From an uncultured Flavobacteriaceae bacterium (lineage in GTDB: Bacteria > Bacteroidota > Bacteroidia > Flavobacteriales > Flavobacteriaceae), in the NCBI GenBank assembly GCA_947497245.1, contig CANMFO010000001.1, positions 1,426,001-1,490,000 of the forward strand: DNA of 64,000 nt. Reading direction: 5' to 3'. Under the pieces are notes generated by a model. It was not told where the DNA came from. It saw nothing but the letters and a program-made list of their open reading frames with translations, and searched no databases. Positions 10,000 to 19,292 of this stretch are shown here, piece after piece. The position numbers and the translations under genes are program-made. Numbering within the stretch: the stretch's first letter is position 1; the number at the start of each line of letters is the position of its first letter.

Positions 10000-12414
10000 T
10001 TACTCCGCCCGTAGGCTTTCCACTGGATTTGCCTGGGCCACCTTTATGGTCTGGAAACTGACCGTTGATAGTGCTATGGCAAATGCTCCCAATCCGCCGA
10101 GAACAAAAACCATCCAGCCGATATCGATACGGTAGGTGTATTCTTCCAACCATTGCCCCATAAAGTGCCAGGCCACCGGCGCAGCTATTGCAAAAGCTAT
10201 TGCGATCAGCACAATAAATTCCTTGGAAAACAGGTATAAAATATTGCTGGCCGTCGCTCCGAGAACCTTTCGAATGCCGGCTTCCTTTATGCGCTGGTTC
10301 ACCATAAAGGAGGCCAGTCCGTAAAGCCCTAGGCAGCTCAACAAAATGGCAATAGCGGCAAACAACTTGTACATTTGGGACAGCTTTTTTTCCTCTTTGT
10401 AGAAGTTGTCGATCTTGTCATCCAGAAATTGGTACTCAAATGCATAATTGGGAAAGGTATCGTCCCATACCTTTTCTATCGCCGATACGGTATTCGAAAT
10501 GTTGTTGGTCGCCAATTTGATTCCCGCCATACCCAACCAATTTTTTCTGTTGACCATTATTATGGGAGACATTCCATCTTTAAAGGTACTACTGTGGTAG
10601 TCCTTTATAACGCCCACTATCTCTCCCTGTATTCGGCCACCGGCAAGACTTACCTCTTTGTTCAAGATTTCGTTTCCGTCGGTGACCCCAAGGCGGTTCA
10701 TAAGATCTTCGTTCAGAAGAATCTCAGTCGCCTCAGAAGCTTTTTTTACGTTTCTACCGGCCACTATGGAAAGTCCGTAGGTTTCCAAATATTCGTGGTC
10801 GATTCCTTTTCGGATGCTATAAAAGTCGGTTTCTTTGGAAGCGTTGTCATAAACGAACCTCGTCCAGTTATTGGTCCGGTACTCGGTAGGTGTATTGGAG
10901 CTGAAGCTAACGTTCCGGATACCGCCTATGTCCAGTAACGAGTTGCTTAGATAGTCCATCTTGCCCAGACTAACACTGTCTGTGGGAATTAATACGTTCA
11001 CAACGGCCTCCTTGTCATAACCCATGGATTGATTCGTAAAATAGTCCATCTGTTTAACGATGATCAGTGTTCCAAAAATTAGGGTCTGTGCAATGGCGAA
11101 TTGAAAGACAACCAGACCCCGTCTTAAGGTAATGCCTTCGTTTTTGCCAACTTTTCCTTGATTCTTAAGGGCGGAAATAGGGTTGAACTTAGAAAGTACC
11201 AGTGAGGGATAAAATCCTGCCAAAAAGGTTACCGCAAGGGCCATGGCACTGGTTAAAACCAAAGTTTTCAAGTTCAGGACCGAGGTAATGGACAACGGTA
11301 GGTCAAGAAGTTTGCCGATCGAGGGCAAGGACCCAAGGACCACGATGGAAGCAATACAAATGGAGGCCACAACGATCAGGAGGGTTTCGGTAAGGAACTG
11401 TACCTTCAGTTGAATTCTTGTGCCTCCGATGACCTTTCTTACCCCTATTTCCTTTGAGCGGTTCACGGCCTGCGCCGTAGATAGGTTGATGAAATTGATA
11501 CAGGCGATCAAAAGAATGAAGATTCCGATAAGCCAAAGGACATTAATGAGCTTCTGGCTTATCGTTTTTCCGCTATAATTTCCGGAGCGGGCATCATAAT
11601 GGATCTTATCCAAGGATTGCAATAGGTGAATATCTTTGTTGTCCCCGGTCTTTTTTTCCTTTGACAATACTTTCAACCTGGCATTGATATCACTTTCGGA
11701 AACATTGGGGGGCAACAGGACGAAACAACCAAACCTTCCGTTGGTACCGTTCCAATTGTCCGAATTTTTAAAGTCGATCGTATATCCTGTCCCATAGGAT
11801 ATTACCGCCTTAAACCGTAAATCCGTATTTGGCGGTAGGGTTCCCAGAATCCCGGATACGGTCAAAATTTCGTTGTTGTTCCACTTAAGCGTCCTTCCTA
11901 TCGCGCTCTTCCAGTTGTCAAAATATTTCTCCGCGGTCTCCCGTGTAAGCACTACTTGGTTCAGGTCGCCCAACGTGGCCGGCGTGCCCGCGAGCCATTC
12001 AAAATCCATGATGTCGAACAAAGCGGGTTCGGCCAAAAAAACACCGTCCTTTTCCTTGAACTTTTTAAGGGGGTCGCCGTTGTCGTCCAACACCAATATT
12101 TGATCATCGCCGTCGGAATATATCGCCGAAACCTTTTCCAATTCGGGAAAAGAAGCCTTTAGTTCTTCGGGCAAAGGATACGGGACCCCGCTACCGGTGA
12201 AGATTTCAGGCTCTGCGTGGTGGTACTCCGTCAATATCCGGTATACCCGGTCTTTCTTTTCATGGTAATCGTCAAAGCTCGATTCAAACTGCGTTATGAT
12301 GAAAATCATAATGCAAACGGCTATACCAAGGGCCAGGCCACCTATATTGATGAGGGCGTGGCTTCTTCGGCGAATTAGATTCCTAAGGGCTACTTTAAAG
12401 TGGTTTTTGAACAT
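10000..12414 (-). CDS. ABC transporter permease, FtsX/MacB type (no ATPase domain)
   Basis: MFKNHFKVALRNLIRRRSHALINIGGLALGIAVCI; two FtsX modules (NRSKEIGVRKVIGGTR; NQRIKEAGIRKVLGAT); C-terminal ANPVESLRAE. Confidence 0.93.
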   Translation of the reverse strand: MFKNHFKVALRNLIRRRSHALINIGGLALGIAVCIMIFIITQFESSFDDYHEKKDRVYRILTEYHHAEPEIFTGSGVPYPLPEELKASFPELEKVSAIYSDGDDQILVLDDNGDPLKKFKEKDGVFLAEPALFDIMDFEWLAGTPATLGDLNQVVLTRETAEKYFDNWKSAIGRTLKWNNNEILTVSGILGTLPPNTDLRFKAVISYGTGYTIDFKNSDNWNGTNGRFGCFVLLPPNVSESDINARLKVLSKEKKTGDNKDIHLLQSLDKIHYDARSGNYSGKTISQKLINVLWLIGIFILLIACINFINLSTAQAVNRSKEIGVRKVIGGTRIQLKVQFLTETLLIVVASICIASIVVLGSLPSIGKLLDLPLSITSVLNLKTLVLTSAMALAVTFLAGFYPSLVLSKFNPISALKNQGKVGKNEGITLRRGLVVFQFAIAQTLIFGTLIIVKQMDYFTNQSMGYDKEAVVNVLIPTDSVSLGKMDYLSNSLLDIGGIRNVSFSSNTPTEYRTNNWTRFVYDNASKETDFYSIRKGIDHEYLETYGLSIVAGRNVKKASEATEILLNEDLMNRLGVTDGNEILNKEVSLAGGRIQGEIVGVIKDYHSSTFKDGMSPIIMVNRKNWLGMAGIKLATNNISNTVSAIEKVWDDTFPNYAFEYQFLDDKIDNFYKEEKKLSQMYKLFAAIAILLSCLGLYGLASFMVNQRIKEAGIRKVLGATASNILYLFSKEFIVLIAIAFAIAAPVAWHFMGQWLEEYTYRIDIGWMVFVLGGLGAFAIALSTVSFQTIKVAQANPVESLRAE

Positions 12415-12886
12415 CGCTATTTACTTTATATGATCGAAGGGACCTGTACCTGAGCGTAAACGTTTTAGGTGCCATTGGGATCGATCTGGAAAAAATGCAA
12501 ATCCCTTATAACCATAAATATGCCAAGAACGCAAGAGGCTAAACATCAATGTTTTAAACAATACGACCGTGCAGTAAAAGACAGTGACTGTAAAAAATCT
12601 ATACAGAAAATGTCCAATGTTTTTACGTTTTTTGAGGTTTGCCCGGGAGGGCCGTACCCACTGAAGCTTTAGCGATCACGGGTCCACAAAACGCATTGGG
12701 CCATTCGGGTCCGCAAAGTATCGCCATCGGCTCCAATGGACCGATCAGGCTACGGTCGCCCCATCCGATGCATACTTGGCCCATATCCCGTTCCGGGTAA
12801 TAGCGTGCTGCCGGTGCGGGAAAAAACAACATTTGGTTACGACTTGAGAGACCACGGGCCCACTTGGTTTTCTTACTAGGGCCGTA

Positions 12887-13456
12887 TCAATAGTTCAATC
12901 CGTAATGTTCCATTGCCCCGTAATAATCGTTGTAGTCCAAAATGGTCTTTCCAGTTGTTACCGCAGAGGCTTTGATTATAACCAGCTTCGCCCTATCGTA
13001 ATCTCCAGAAAAATTTACATTGGCCCCTCCACTGAACTGGATAAGTACTTCCCCTTCTATCAAGATTGATGACAAGAGGTGATCTGTATTTCTACCGGGG
13101 CCAGAGGCAAGGATCCATTCATAGGGCATATTGTTGGCATACCTCAGATATACCAATATTACATCCTCCTCCAACACTTTTTGAGTAAGTTGAGGAGCCA
13201 GTAAAGAAATGAAAGCGTTCCCCGTTTGATCCGAAACATCAAAAACAACCGTCTGTACATTTGCATTGCCGTCCTCCCCGGGGATGCCCTGGGCCCCATC
13301 GGCCCCAGATGGACCTGTTGGCCCTTCCTGCCCAGCCTGTCCAGCCGGACCGGCGGCTCCGGCAGGTCCCGCAGGCCCTTCGGGCCCCTCGCAGGAAACA
13401 AAGACCAGTGTAAACGATAGTAGTCCGACAACCAAACCATTTCTAAGTTTTTTCAT
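12887..13456 (-). CDS. Collagen-like (Gly-X-Y) lipoprotein
   Basis: Lipobox FVSC at Cys followed by EGPEGPAGPAGAAGPAGQAGQEGPTGPSGADGAQGIPGEDG. Confidence 0.85.
   Translation of the reverse strand: MKKLRNGLVVGLLSFTLVFVSCEGPEGPAGPAGAAGPAGQAGQEGPTGPSGADGAQGIPGEDGNANVQTVVFDVSDQTGNAFISLLAPQLTQKVLEEDVILVYLRYANNMPYEWILASGPGRNTDHLLSSILIEGEVLIQFSGGANVNFSGDYDRAKLVIIKASAVTTGKTILDYNDYYGAMEHYGLNY
13268..13387 (-). repeat. 13 uninterrupted Gly-X-Y triplets (collagen-like tract)
   Basis: Direct translation of the minus strand gives GPE GPA GPA GAA GPA GQA GQE GPT GPS GAD GAQ GIP GED G. Confidence 0.9.
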
Positions 13457-13526
13457 AATAAATGCATTTTCTGTTGATCATTAAATTCAAAAACACCTAT
13501 GTCATTACCCCACAGTCCCTGTTGTT

Positions 13527-14882
13527 TTATTTTTCGAGATTGTACAGATGGGGGAAATATCGAGGGGTAATACCCGCCAATTGGTTGCCCAATCCGATAA
13601 TACAATTTTCTTGGAACCTAAATATGATCGGGCCCAGAATATCATCCGCCGGTATATTGACAATACTAAACCATTCGTCATTGAATGGGTCATAAGCGAC
13701 GGTCCTGCTTTTTCTATCCACAAAAACCAACCAGTTATTGAACTCAAAAGCTCCCACTATCTGTCCAAAGGGCTCCGTGTTAGAGCTTATCAAACTAAAC
13801 ATCAGATTGTCCTCGTTGAACTGGTAGAGCACCCCTCCGGCGGAAACATAAGAAATGCCGTTTAGAGTAAGCCCCTCAAAGGGGTATGCCGAAAGGGAAA
13901 AAGGAAGATCGTCGAGTACTTTCTCCCAGGTCAACGCCTTGGTATCAAATCGATATAAAAATTCATTAAAAAGAAAGGAATCCTCTGAGCCAAAGACATA
14001 AATATTATCTCCCAAAGCGAATGAACCGCAATTAAAACACTGATCTATTTGCTCCGGAAAGTTCGGCAATGGTTCCCAACAGCCCGTTGAGACTTGAAAA
14101 CTCCAAAAAAACCGTATCAATGCAGACGAAGTTCCTCCCGTTTCCACCGTGGGAAAATCGTACAGGCCAACATAGGCGGTATTGTCAACCACTTCCACAA
14201 TACGAAAGTTTCTGGCATTGTTAAACGGCCTTCCACTTAGGCAATTACCAAAATCCAATTCTGTCCACGTATCCGTGCCATTGTCGTATTTCCAGAAGTC
14301 GCTAAGCGCCAGTCCCCCTGAAGCGCCAGCATAAGATCCACAGAACATATATCCTTCGTCCCCTATTGTAAATGCACCCGCATGGGCCCTTCCAGGTCCA
14401 GGGAAGTTGGCCAACCTGTACCAACCTACGGTCCTGGTCACTAGGGTTTCGCTGTACTGGATCTCATTGTCCGGCAATTCCAGGAATACTCTGACATAGT
14501 AGGTGGTCGCCTCTTCCAAGTTTTCGATCTGTGTCTCAAATGCTCCGTTCAGACCAAAAACCACATTTTCAGTTAGTTCGGCGTCGACAAGGGTGGGCGA
14601 GGAATCAACAGTGCTGTAAACAAGCCCCATCCTTTGCAAAACACTTCTGTCGCCCGTTAAACTGCCAACGAAATCGAGTGTGGTGGCTGTCTTCGTACTT
14701 ACCTGGAAATCACCAAAGGAAAAAACAATGGGTTCTTCATCCGGATTGTTTTCATCCTCGTCAGGTAGTTCATTCTCTATTTCATTCAATTCTACAAATG
14801 GATCATCGTCCGGACTGGGACAGCCGAAGAGGCACAAGGTCGATAATAGAAGAATCAACTTAAATCTGAAAGTGTTCTCCAT
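13527..14882 (-). CDS. Kelch/beta-propeller-like lipoprotein
   Basis: Lipobox CLFGCPSPDDD from internal Met MENTFRFKLILLLSTL (start 14882); repeated kelch-like blades (GRAHAGAFTIGDEGYMFCGS...FWKYDNGTDTWTEL; LGDNIYVFGSED...FLYRFDTKALTWEKV). Confidence 0.7.
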   Translation of the reverse strand: MENTFRFKLILLLSTLCLFGCPSPDDDPFVELNEIENELPDEDENNPDEEPIVFSFGDFQVSTKTATTLDFVGSLTGDRSVLQRMGLVYSTVDSSPTLVDAELTENVVFGLNGAFETQIENLEEATTYYVRVFLELPDNEIQYSETLVTRTVGWYRLANFPGPGRAHAGAFTIGDEGYMFCGSYAGASGGLALSDFWKYDNGTDTWTELDFGNCLSGRPFNNARNFRIVEVVDNTAYVGLYDFPTVETGGTSSALIRFFWSFQVSTGCWEPLPNFPEQIDQCFNCGSFALGDNIYVFGSEDSFLFNEFLYRFDTKALTWEKVLDDLPFSLSAYPFEGLTLNGISYVSAGGVLYQFNEDNLMFSLISSNTEPFGQIVGAFEFNNWLVFVDRKSRTVAYDPFNDEWFSIVNIPADDILGPIIFRFQENCIIGLGNQLAGITPRYFPHLYNLEK

Positions 14883-15054
14883 GTTTGGGGCAAGTTTGCT
14901 CAATGAAGTGTTTGAATTTTCCAATTTTATTGAATCGGTGATTGTCAAAGCTTAAAAGTAAGGGGATCGGCTAAGGGCGCAAATACCCATTAATGCGTAT
15001 TTTTTGGTAGAAAACCGGCGTTACATCGATAAAATAGACCACTTTATCGATATG

Positions 15055-15861
15055 TCAGAAAATTCCGTTGCGTTGGCAGAAGGTAAGCAGTTGTTCCTTA
15101 TTGGAACAATTGCTCTTGCGAAGAATGTTTTTACGGTGGGTGTCGACCGTTAATTTACTTATGGTAAGGCTATTGGCAATTTCCGTGCTTTTCATCCCTT
15201 TTTTAATGCCTTGGATAATGAGCTGTTCCCGGGTGGTAAAAAAATCCTTGAATTCGAGGTAGACCCTGTCCTTGAATTTTTGTCTGTCCACCTCGGCCGC
15301 GTTCACGTCCCACTCTACCTGATTGCCGTTCGATATGAAACCGATATCGGTCAACATGCTCCAATTGCTGACCAATCTGCCCTGTCCAAAGGTTTCATAA
15401 GCACCCGACTGCCTCAGTACTTTAATGGCCGTACCGTCTTTTTTCAACAGGCGATAGGTTATGGTCAGGTAGGTTTCCTTCCCGGTGACATTATGGTGCA
15501 CATAGTGGTCGACAATTCCCTTTATCACCCTGGAAACCACGGCAATATCGTCCGGGTGGATGCGGGTATGGATGATGCTGTCATCAAAATCATTCTGGGA
15601 ATAGCCTAATAATTGTTCAACGTTCCTTTGATACGTAACCCTGTTCTGTTTCCAATCCATAACATAAACGGCCTGCTTGCCTGGAACGAGTGGAAAATGT
15701 TCCAGGTCGTAGAACGGTCTTTTATCCCGTTTCCTGTGTAGCAGTTGGTGGGATACCCCGTTCGCGAAGTCCATCAGGTCTACAGGGGATATCGCCTGTT
15801 CGTTCACTTGTTCACGGGATGGTTTTTTCTCGGTGTCCAAAACTTTATTTACATTTAACAA
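15055..15861 (-). CDS. LuxR-type transcriptional regulator with PAS-like N-terminus
   Basis: C-terminal HTH TTREQLIIQGIKKGMKSTEIANSLTISKLTVDTHRKNILRKSNC; PAS-like NRVTYQRNVEQLLGYSQNDF...IHPDDI. Confidence 0.85.
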   Translation of the reverse strand: MLNVNKVLDTEKKPSREQVNEQAISPVDLMDFANGVSHQLLHRKRDKRPFYDLEHFPLVPGKQAVYVMDWKQNRVTYQRNVEQLLGYSQNDFDDSIIHTRIHPDDIAVVSRVIKGIVDHYVHHNVTGKETYLTITYRLLKKDGTAIKVLRQSGAYETFGQGRLVSNWSMLTDIGFISNGNQVEWDVNAAEVDRQKFKDRVYLEFKDFFTTREQLIIQGIKKGMKSTEIANSLTISKLTVDTHRKNILRKSNCSNKEQLLTFCQRNGIF

Positions 15862-15937
15862 ATTCGGCCATTTGGAATTTTTTTTGCAATTTACTCAACA
15901 CGAAACATTATCGGCCGAAAAAACAAGAAAACCACTG

Positions 15938-16690
15938 ATGACCAAAAAGGGCACTATTTTTTATATCCATGGCAATTCGTCCTCTTCAAGGGTTTTTCAG
16001 CAGTTGATGCATTCCAAAAAAATTAGGTATGCGCAAATGGCCCCCGATCTTCCGGGACATGGCAAGCTGGCCTCCAACAACCGGTTTCCGGACTTCAGCA
16101 CCAAGGGGTATTGTGATTTTTTGTTGGCCAAAATCAGCGAAATCGATGACGATATAGTATTGGCGGGAAATTCTCTGGGCGGACATATCGCGTTGGAAAT
16201 GGCACAAAAAATAGAGCGTTTGAGGGGCCTGTTGATTTTTGGGACCCCACCGGTCAAAAAGCCGGTAAATATCAGTGAAGCCTTTTTGCCCGTACCCGCC
16301 CTCCAGACATTTTTAACGGAAAACCCCGGGATGGCAGAGGTTACTGAAGCGTTTTCGCAGATTCTGTTCGGTCGAAAGCCCGTTGATGGGTTTGTCGCTG
16401 ATTTTAAACGGGCAAATCCAAAGGTAAGGAGCGCTTTGGCCAAGGATCTAGGGGCCGGGAACTGGACAGACCAAGAAAAGGTTTTTGTCGAACTGAAGGT
16501 CCCAAAATTTATAATTGCCGGGAGCCACGATGTTTCCGTCAACCCAGACTATTTGAAGCGTGTAAGGGATCAATGCAACGGTAGCTGTGAGCTCATCTTT
16601 TTTGACCAATGCGGGCATTACCCCAGTTTGGAGAAACCGGTCGATTTTGAACGGGCCATACAGTACATAGCCCAAAAAAGCTTTATGTGA
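15938..16690 (+). CDS. Alpha/beta hydrolase
   Basis: IFYIHGNSSSS oxyanion motif; LAGNSLGGH nucleophile elbow; FFDQCGHYPSLEKP catalytic His. ATG 15938 preferred over upstream 15833. Confidence 0.88.
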   Translation: MTKKGTIFYIHGNSSSSRVFQQLMHSKKIRYAQMAPDLPGHGKLASNNRFPDFSTKGYCDFLLAKISEIDDDIVLAGNSLGGHIALEMAQKIERLRGLLIFGTPPVKKPVNISEAFLPVPALQTFLTENPGMAEVTEAFSQILFGRKPVDGFVADFKRANPKVRSALAKDLGAGNWTDQEKVFVELKVPKFIIAGSHDVSVNPDYLKRVRDQCNGSCELIFFDQCGHYPSLEKPVDFERAIQYIAQKSFM

Positions 16691-17382
16691 TGAGACTGCA
16701 TACGGAAAAGGAGTACGTAAACCACGTTCAGCTATTTGCTTTCAAATTGCGAAAGCTCTATTTGACCGATCCTGGTCTGTTCTATGAGATCAGCCAACTG
16801 ATTCCCTATTCGGTCTTTATCAACAAAAGGGATAATCTGGATATCACCTGGGCCAATGGGCAATTGACGGGCCGGGGTGCCGAAATGGAGAAATTGGTCG
16901 AACTCGGTGCCAGTTATCTGCCCAAAATTTCCAACCCGATCCTGCTTCAGACCGCAAAGCGGAAGGCGCATAATTTTGACCGGTCGAATGACGCCGAGGC
17001 ACTGTGCTGTTATCTACAGCAGTTGCGGGTAAGCAATACATTGAAATTCTTTTATTCCAATAAACTTTTGCTCGATGAAGCCCTGTATTTCAATGTTTCG
17101 AGCTTCACTGAGGATTTGGGACTGATCGGCAAAGTCTTTGAAGAAGTGTTCGAACCACTAAAACAAAATGAGGTCAATTGGCTTAAATTCCAATCGTTGA
17201 CCAAACAAGAAAAGCGCGTCATCGAGTTGCTTGCCAGGGGCCACAGCCACAAAGAAGTGGCCGAAACGCTGTTCATCTCCATCAACACCTCTCGGACGCA
17301 CATAAAAAACATCCATAAAAAATTAGACACCAATAGAACTGCCGAGATCATCCGATTGGCCTTTGCCCTGGAAATTTTGTAG
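16687..17382 (+). CDS. LuxR-type transcriptional regulator
   Basis: C-terminal HTH LTKQEKRVIELLARGHSHKEVAETLFISINTSRTHIKNIHKKL; 4-bp overlap with upstream hydrolase. Confidence 0.85.
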   Translation: MMRLHTEKEYVNHVQLFAFKLRKLYLTDPGLFYEISQLIPYSVFINKRDNLDITWANGQLTGRGAEMEKLVELGASYLPKISNPILLQTAKRKAHNFDRSNDAEALCCYLQQLRVSNTLKFFYSNKLLLDEALYFNVSSFTEDLGLIGKVFEEVFEPLKQNEVNWLKFQSLTKQEKRVIELLARGHSHKEVAETLFISINTSRTHIKNIHKKLDTNRTAEIIRLAFALEIL

Positions 17383-17461
17383 CACCTTGCGCGGTTTCGA
17401 TCTTGAACAGATCGAAATACATGCCCGAAAGCGCGGCAATCCTTCCCTTTCGAGGAGAGAA

Positions 17462-18238
17462 CTATATCAGCCCCTGTCTCACATAATGACTTACCGCTTG
17501 GGCCAAATTTCTAAAATCGGTTTTTTGTAGAATGTTTTTGCGATGGGTACGCACGGTATCCAGTGAAATATGGAGGTAGTCGGCCACTTCTTTCGAACTG
17601 AACCCCTCTGATATCAATTTCAAGATTTCCATTTCCCTTGCCGAAACCGTTTGTTTCAGTTGATCTCGGTCCAAATCGGCTATGGAACCGATCCCATAGT
17701 AACTTTTGCCCCCTTGTACATTGATAAAGGAAACTTTGTTGTTATTGCGGGTGGTGATATGGCTGATATCCGATTGGTTGGTGAACACGGTGGACAATTT
17801 GTAATCACTGTCCCAGGTCAATGCTATGGATTGCCTTAAAAAGAGCCGGTACGAGTCATCGATTGTTTTATACCTGATCTGGTAGGAAACCTTGTAGCTG
17901 GGAATTTGCCCGCTGTCAATATGGGAAAACAAAAAATGTCCGGCAATCTCCTCACAATTAACAAAGTGTGGTAGGTCATCGGGATGGATCCGCTCTGCAT
18001 AGTCATCCACCTGAAAAGTATCCAGGTTTTCTCCGATCAAAGCTTGGACACTTTTGCTCAAAAAAATAAATTGTCGAGTTGAAAAGTCAAATACGTATTG
18101 GAAGGATGGCCCTGGCGAATAAAGGTTTTCCAATATGGAATTTAACTTCTTTTGGTCGGTTCCAATGGATCGATGCGACAAAAATTTGCTCTTACCATCG
18201 AAAACCTTATAGATCTCGCGTATTTTTTTGTCACTCAT
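17462..18238 (-). CDS. PAS-like/LuxR transcriptional regulator (tandem paralogue A)
   Basis: VSAREMEILKLISEGFSSKEVADYLHISLDTVRTHRKNILQK; PAS-like FQYVFDFSTRQFIFLSKSVQALIGE...RIHPDDL. Confidence 0.88.
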   Translation of the reverse strand: MSDKKIREIYKVFDGKSKFLSHRSIGTDQKKLNSILENLYSPGPSFQYVFDFSTRQFIFLSKSVQALIGENLDTFQVDDYAERIHPDDLPHFVNCEEIAGHFLFSHIDSGQIPSYKVSYQIRYKTIDDSYRLFLRQSIALTWDSDYKLSTVFTNQSDISHITTRNNNKVSFINVQGGKSYYGIGSIADLDRDQLKQTVSAREMEILKLISEGFSSKEVADYLHISLDTVRTHRKNILQKTDFRNLAQAVSHYVRQGLI

Positions 18239-18275
18239 GGTCGGTCGATTATTGAGAATTGGTCTTGGAGCTTTG

Positions 18276-19055
18276 CTAAATCAGCCCCTCCTTAATGCAA
18301 TGCGCTATCGCTTGCGGCATATTGTTAAAATTGGCCTTTTTGAGTATGTTCTTTCGATGGGTCCGCACGGTATCGAAGGAGATATGCAAATAATCCGCTA
18401 TCTCTTTTGAACTAAAGCCCTCGGAAATCAATTTAAGGATTTCCGATTCCCTCAGCGAAACAAGCTGTTTCGTTGGATTGGCCTTTCCAAAATCATCGAT
18501 ATGCCCTATCCCGAGATAGTTTTTGCCCCCCGCGATATTGATGAACGAGATCTTATGGTTGTTGTGGGTGGTTATATGGTCTATTATGGAGTGGTTGGCT
18601 AGGGAAGAGGAAATATTGTGTTCATCATCCACGGCCACGGCAATGGCTTGGTGCAAAAACAGTTTGTAGGCCCCGTTTACGTCCTTTATCCTGAACTGAA
18701 ACGACACCTTGTATTCGGGAATGGCTTCCTTTGCTATGTGCTCGAACAAAAAGTGGGCAGCAATTTCCTGGCAGTGCACATAATGTCCTATATCGTCCGG
18801 ATGTATGCGGTTCACAAAATCCTCCGGCTCGAAGGTCAAGGGATTTTCCCCGAAAAGCGTTTCACTTCCGTCGCTCACAAAATCGAACTTTCTACCGGCG
18901 AAATCAAAAATGTATTGAAAAGATGGGCCCGGTGAGTACAGGTTTTCGAGAATGCTGTTCAGTTTACCAGATGCCACCGCAGTGGAACTATTGGCCAGAA
19001 AATCTTTGTTCCTATCAAAAACGGCATAGATTTCCCTGACTTTTTTGTCTTTCAT
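18276..19055 (-). CDS. PAS-like/LuxR transcriptional regulator (tandem paralogue B)
   Basis: Highly similar to 17462..18238 (shared KLNSILENLYSPGPSFQY, SEGFSSKE(V/I)ADYLHIS). Confidence 0.88.
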   Translation of the reverse strand: MKDKKVREIYAVFDRNKDFLANSSTAVASGKLNSILENLYSPGPSFQYIFDFAGRKFDFVSDGSETLFGENPLTFEPEDFVNRIHPDDIGHYVHCQEIAAHFLFEHIAKEAIPEYKVSFQFRIKDVNGAYKLFLHQAIAVAVDDEHNISSSLANHSIIDHITTHNNHKISFINIAGGKNYLGIGHIDDFGKANPTKQLVSLRESEILKLISEGFSSKEIADYLHISFDTVRTHRKNILKKANFNNMPQAIAHCIKEGLI

Positions 19056-19292
19056 TTTGATCGATGTTCGGCCTGATGGTAGTTTAAATAATTCTTCAAA
19101 TTAAAGAATTCAATTTAAATACCCTTTGGCCGCCAACGTCCATCATACAATCTATTAATAATCAGAATCTTAACAAAACGATCAAATGCCCCGCCAGCGT
19201 TCCCATGCATAGGACCGTACGGTATACCGGCTCAAGATCATATCGCCTTGGGCTCCCCTAAATTTCATTTGATGGGACCTCCAGCCCGGCAC

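Noticed and set aside
13266-13484. Pro/Ala/Gly-rich plus-strand ORF
   Set aside because: Reverse complement of the Gly-X-Y collagen-like tract; shadow ORF.
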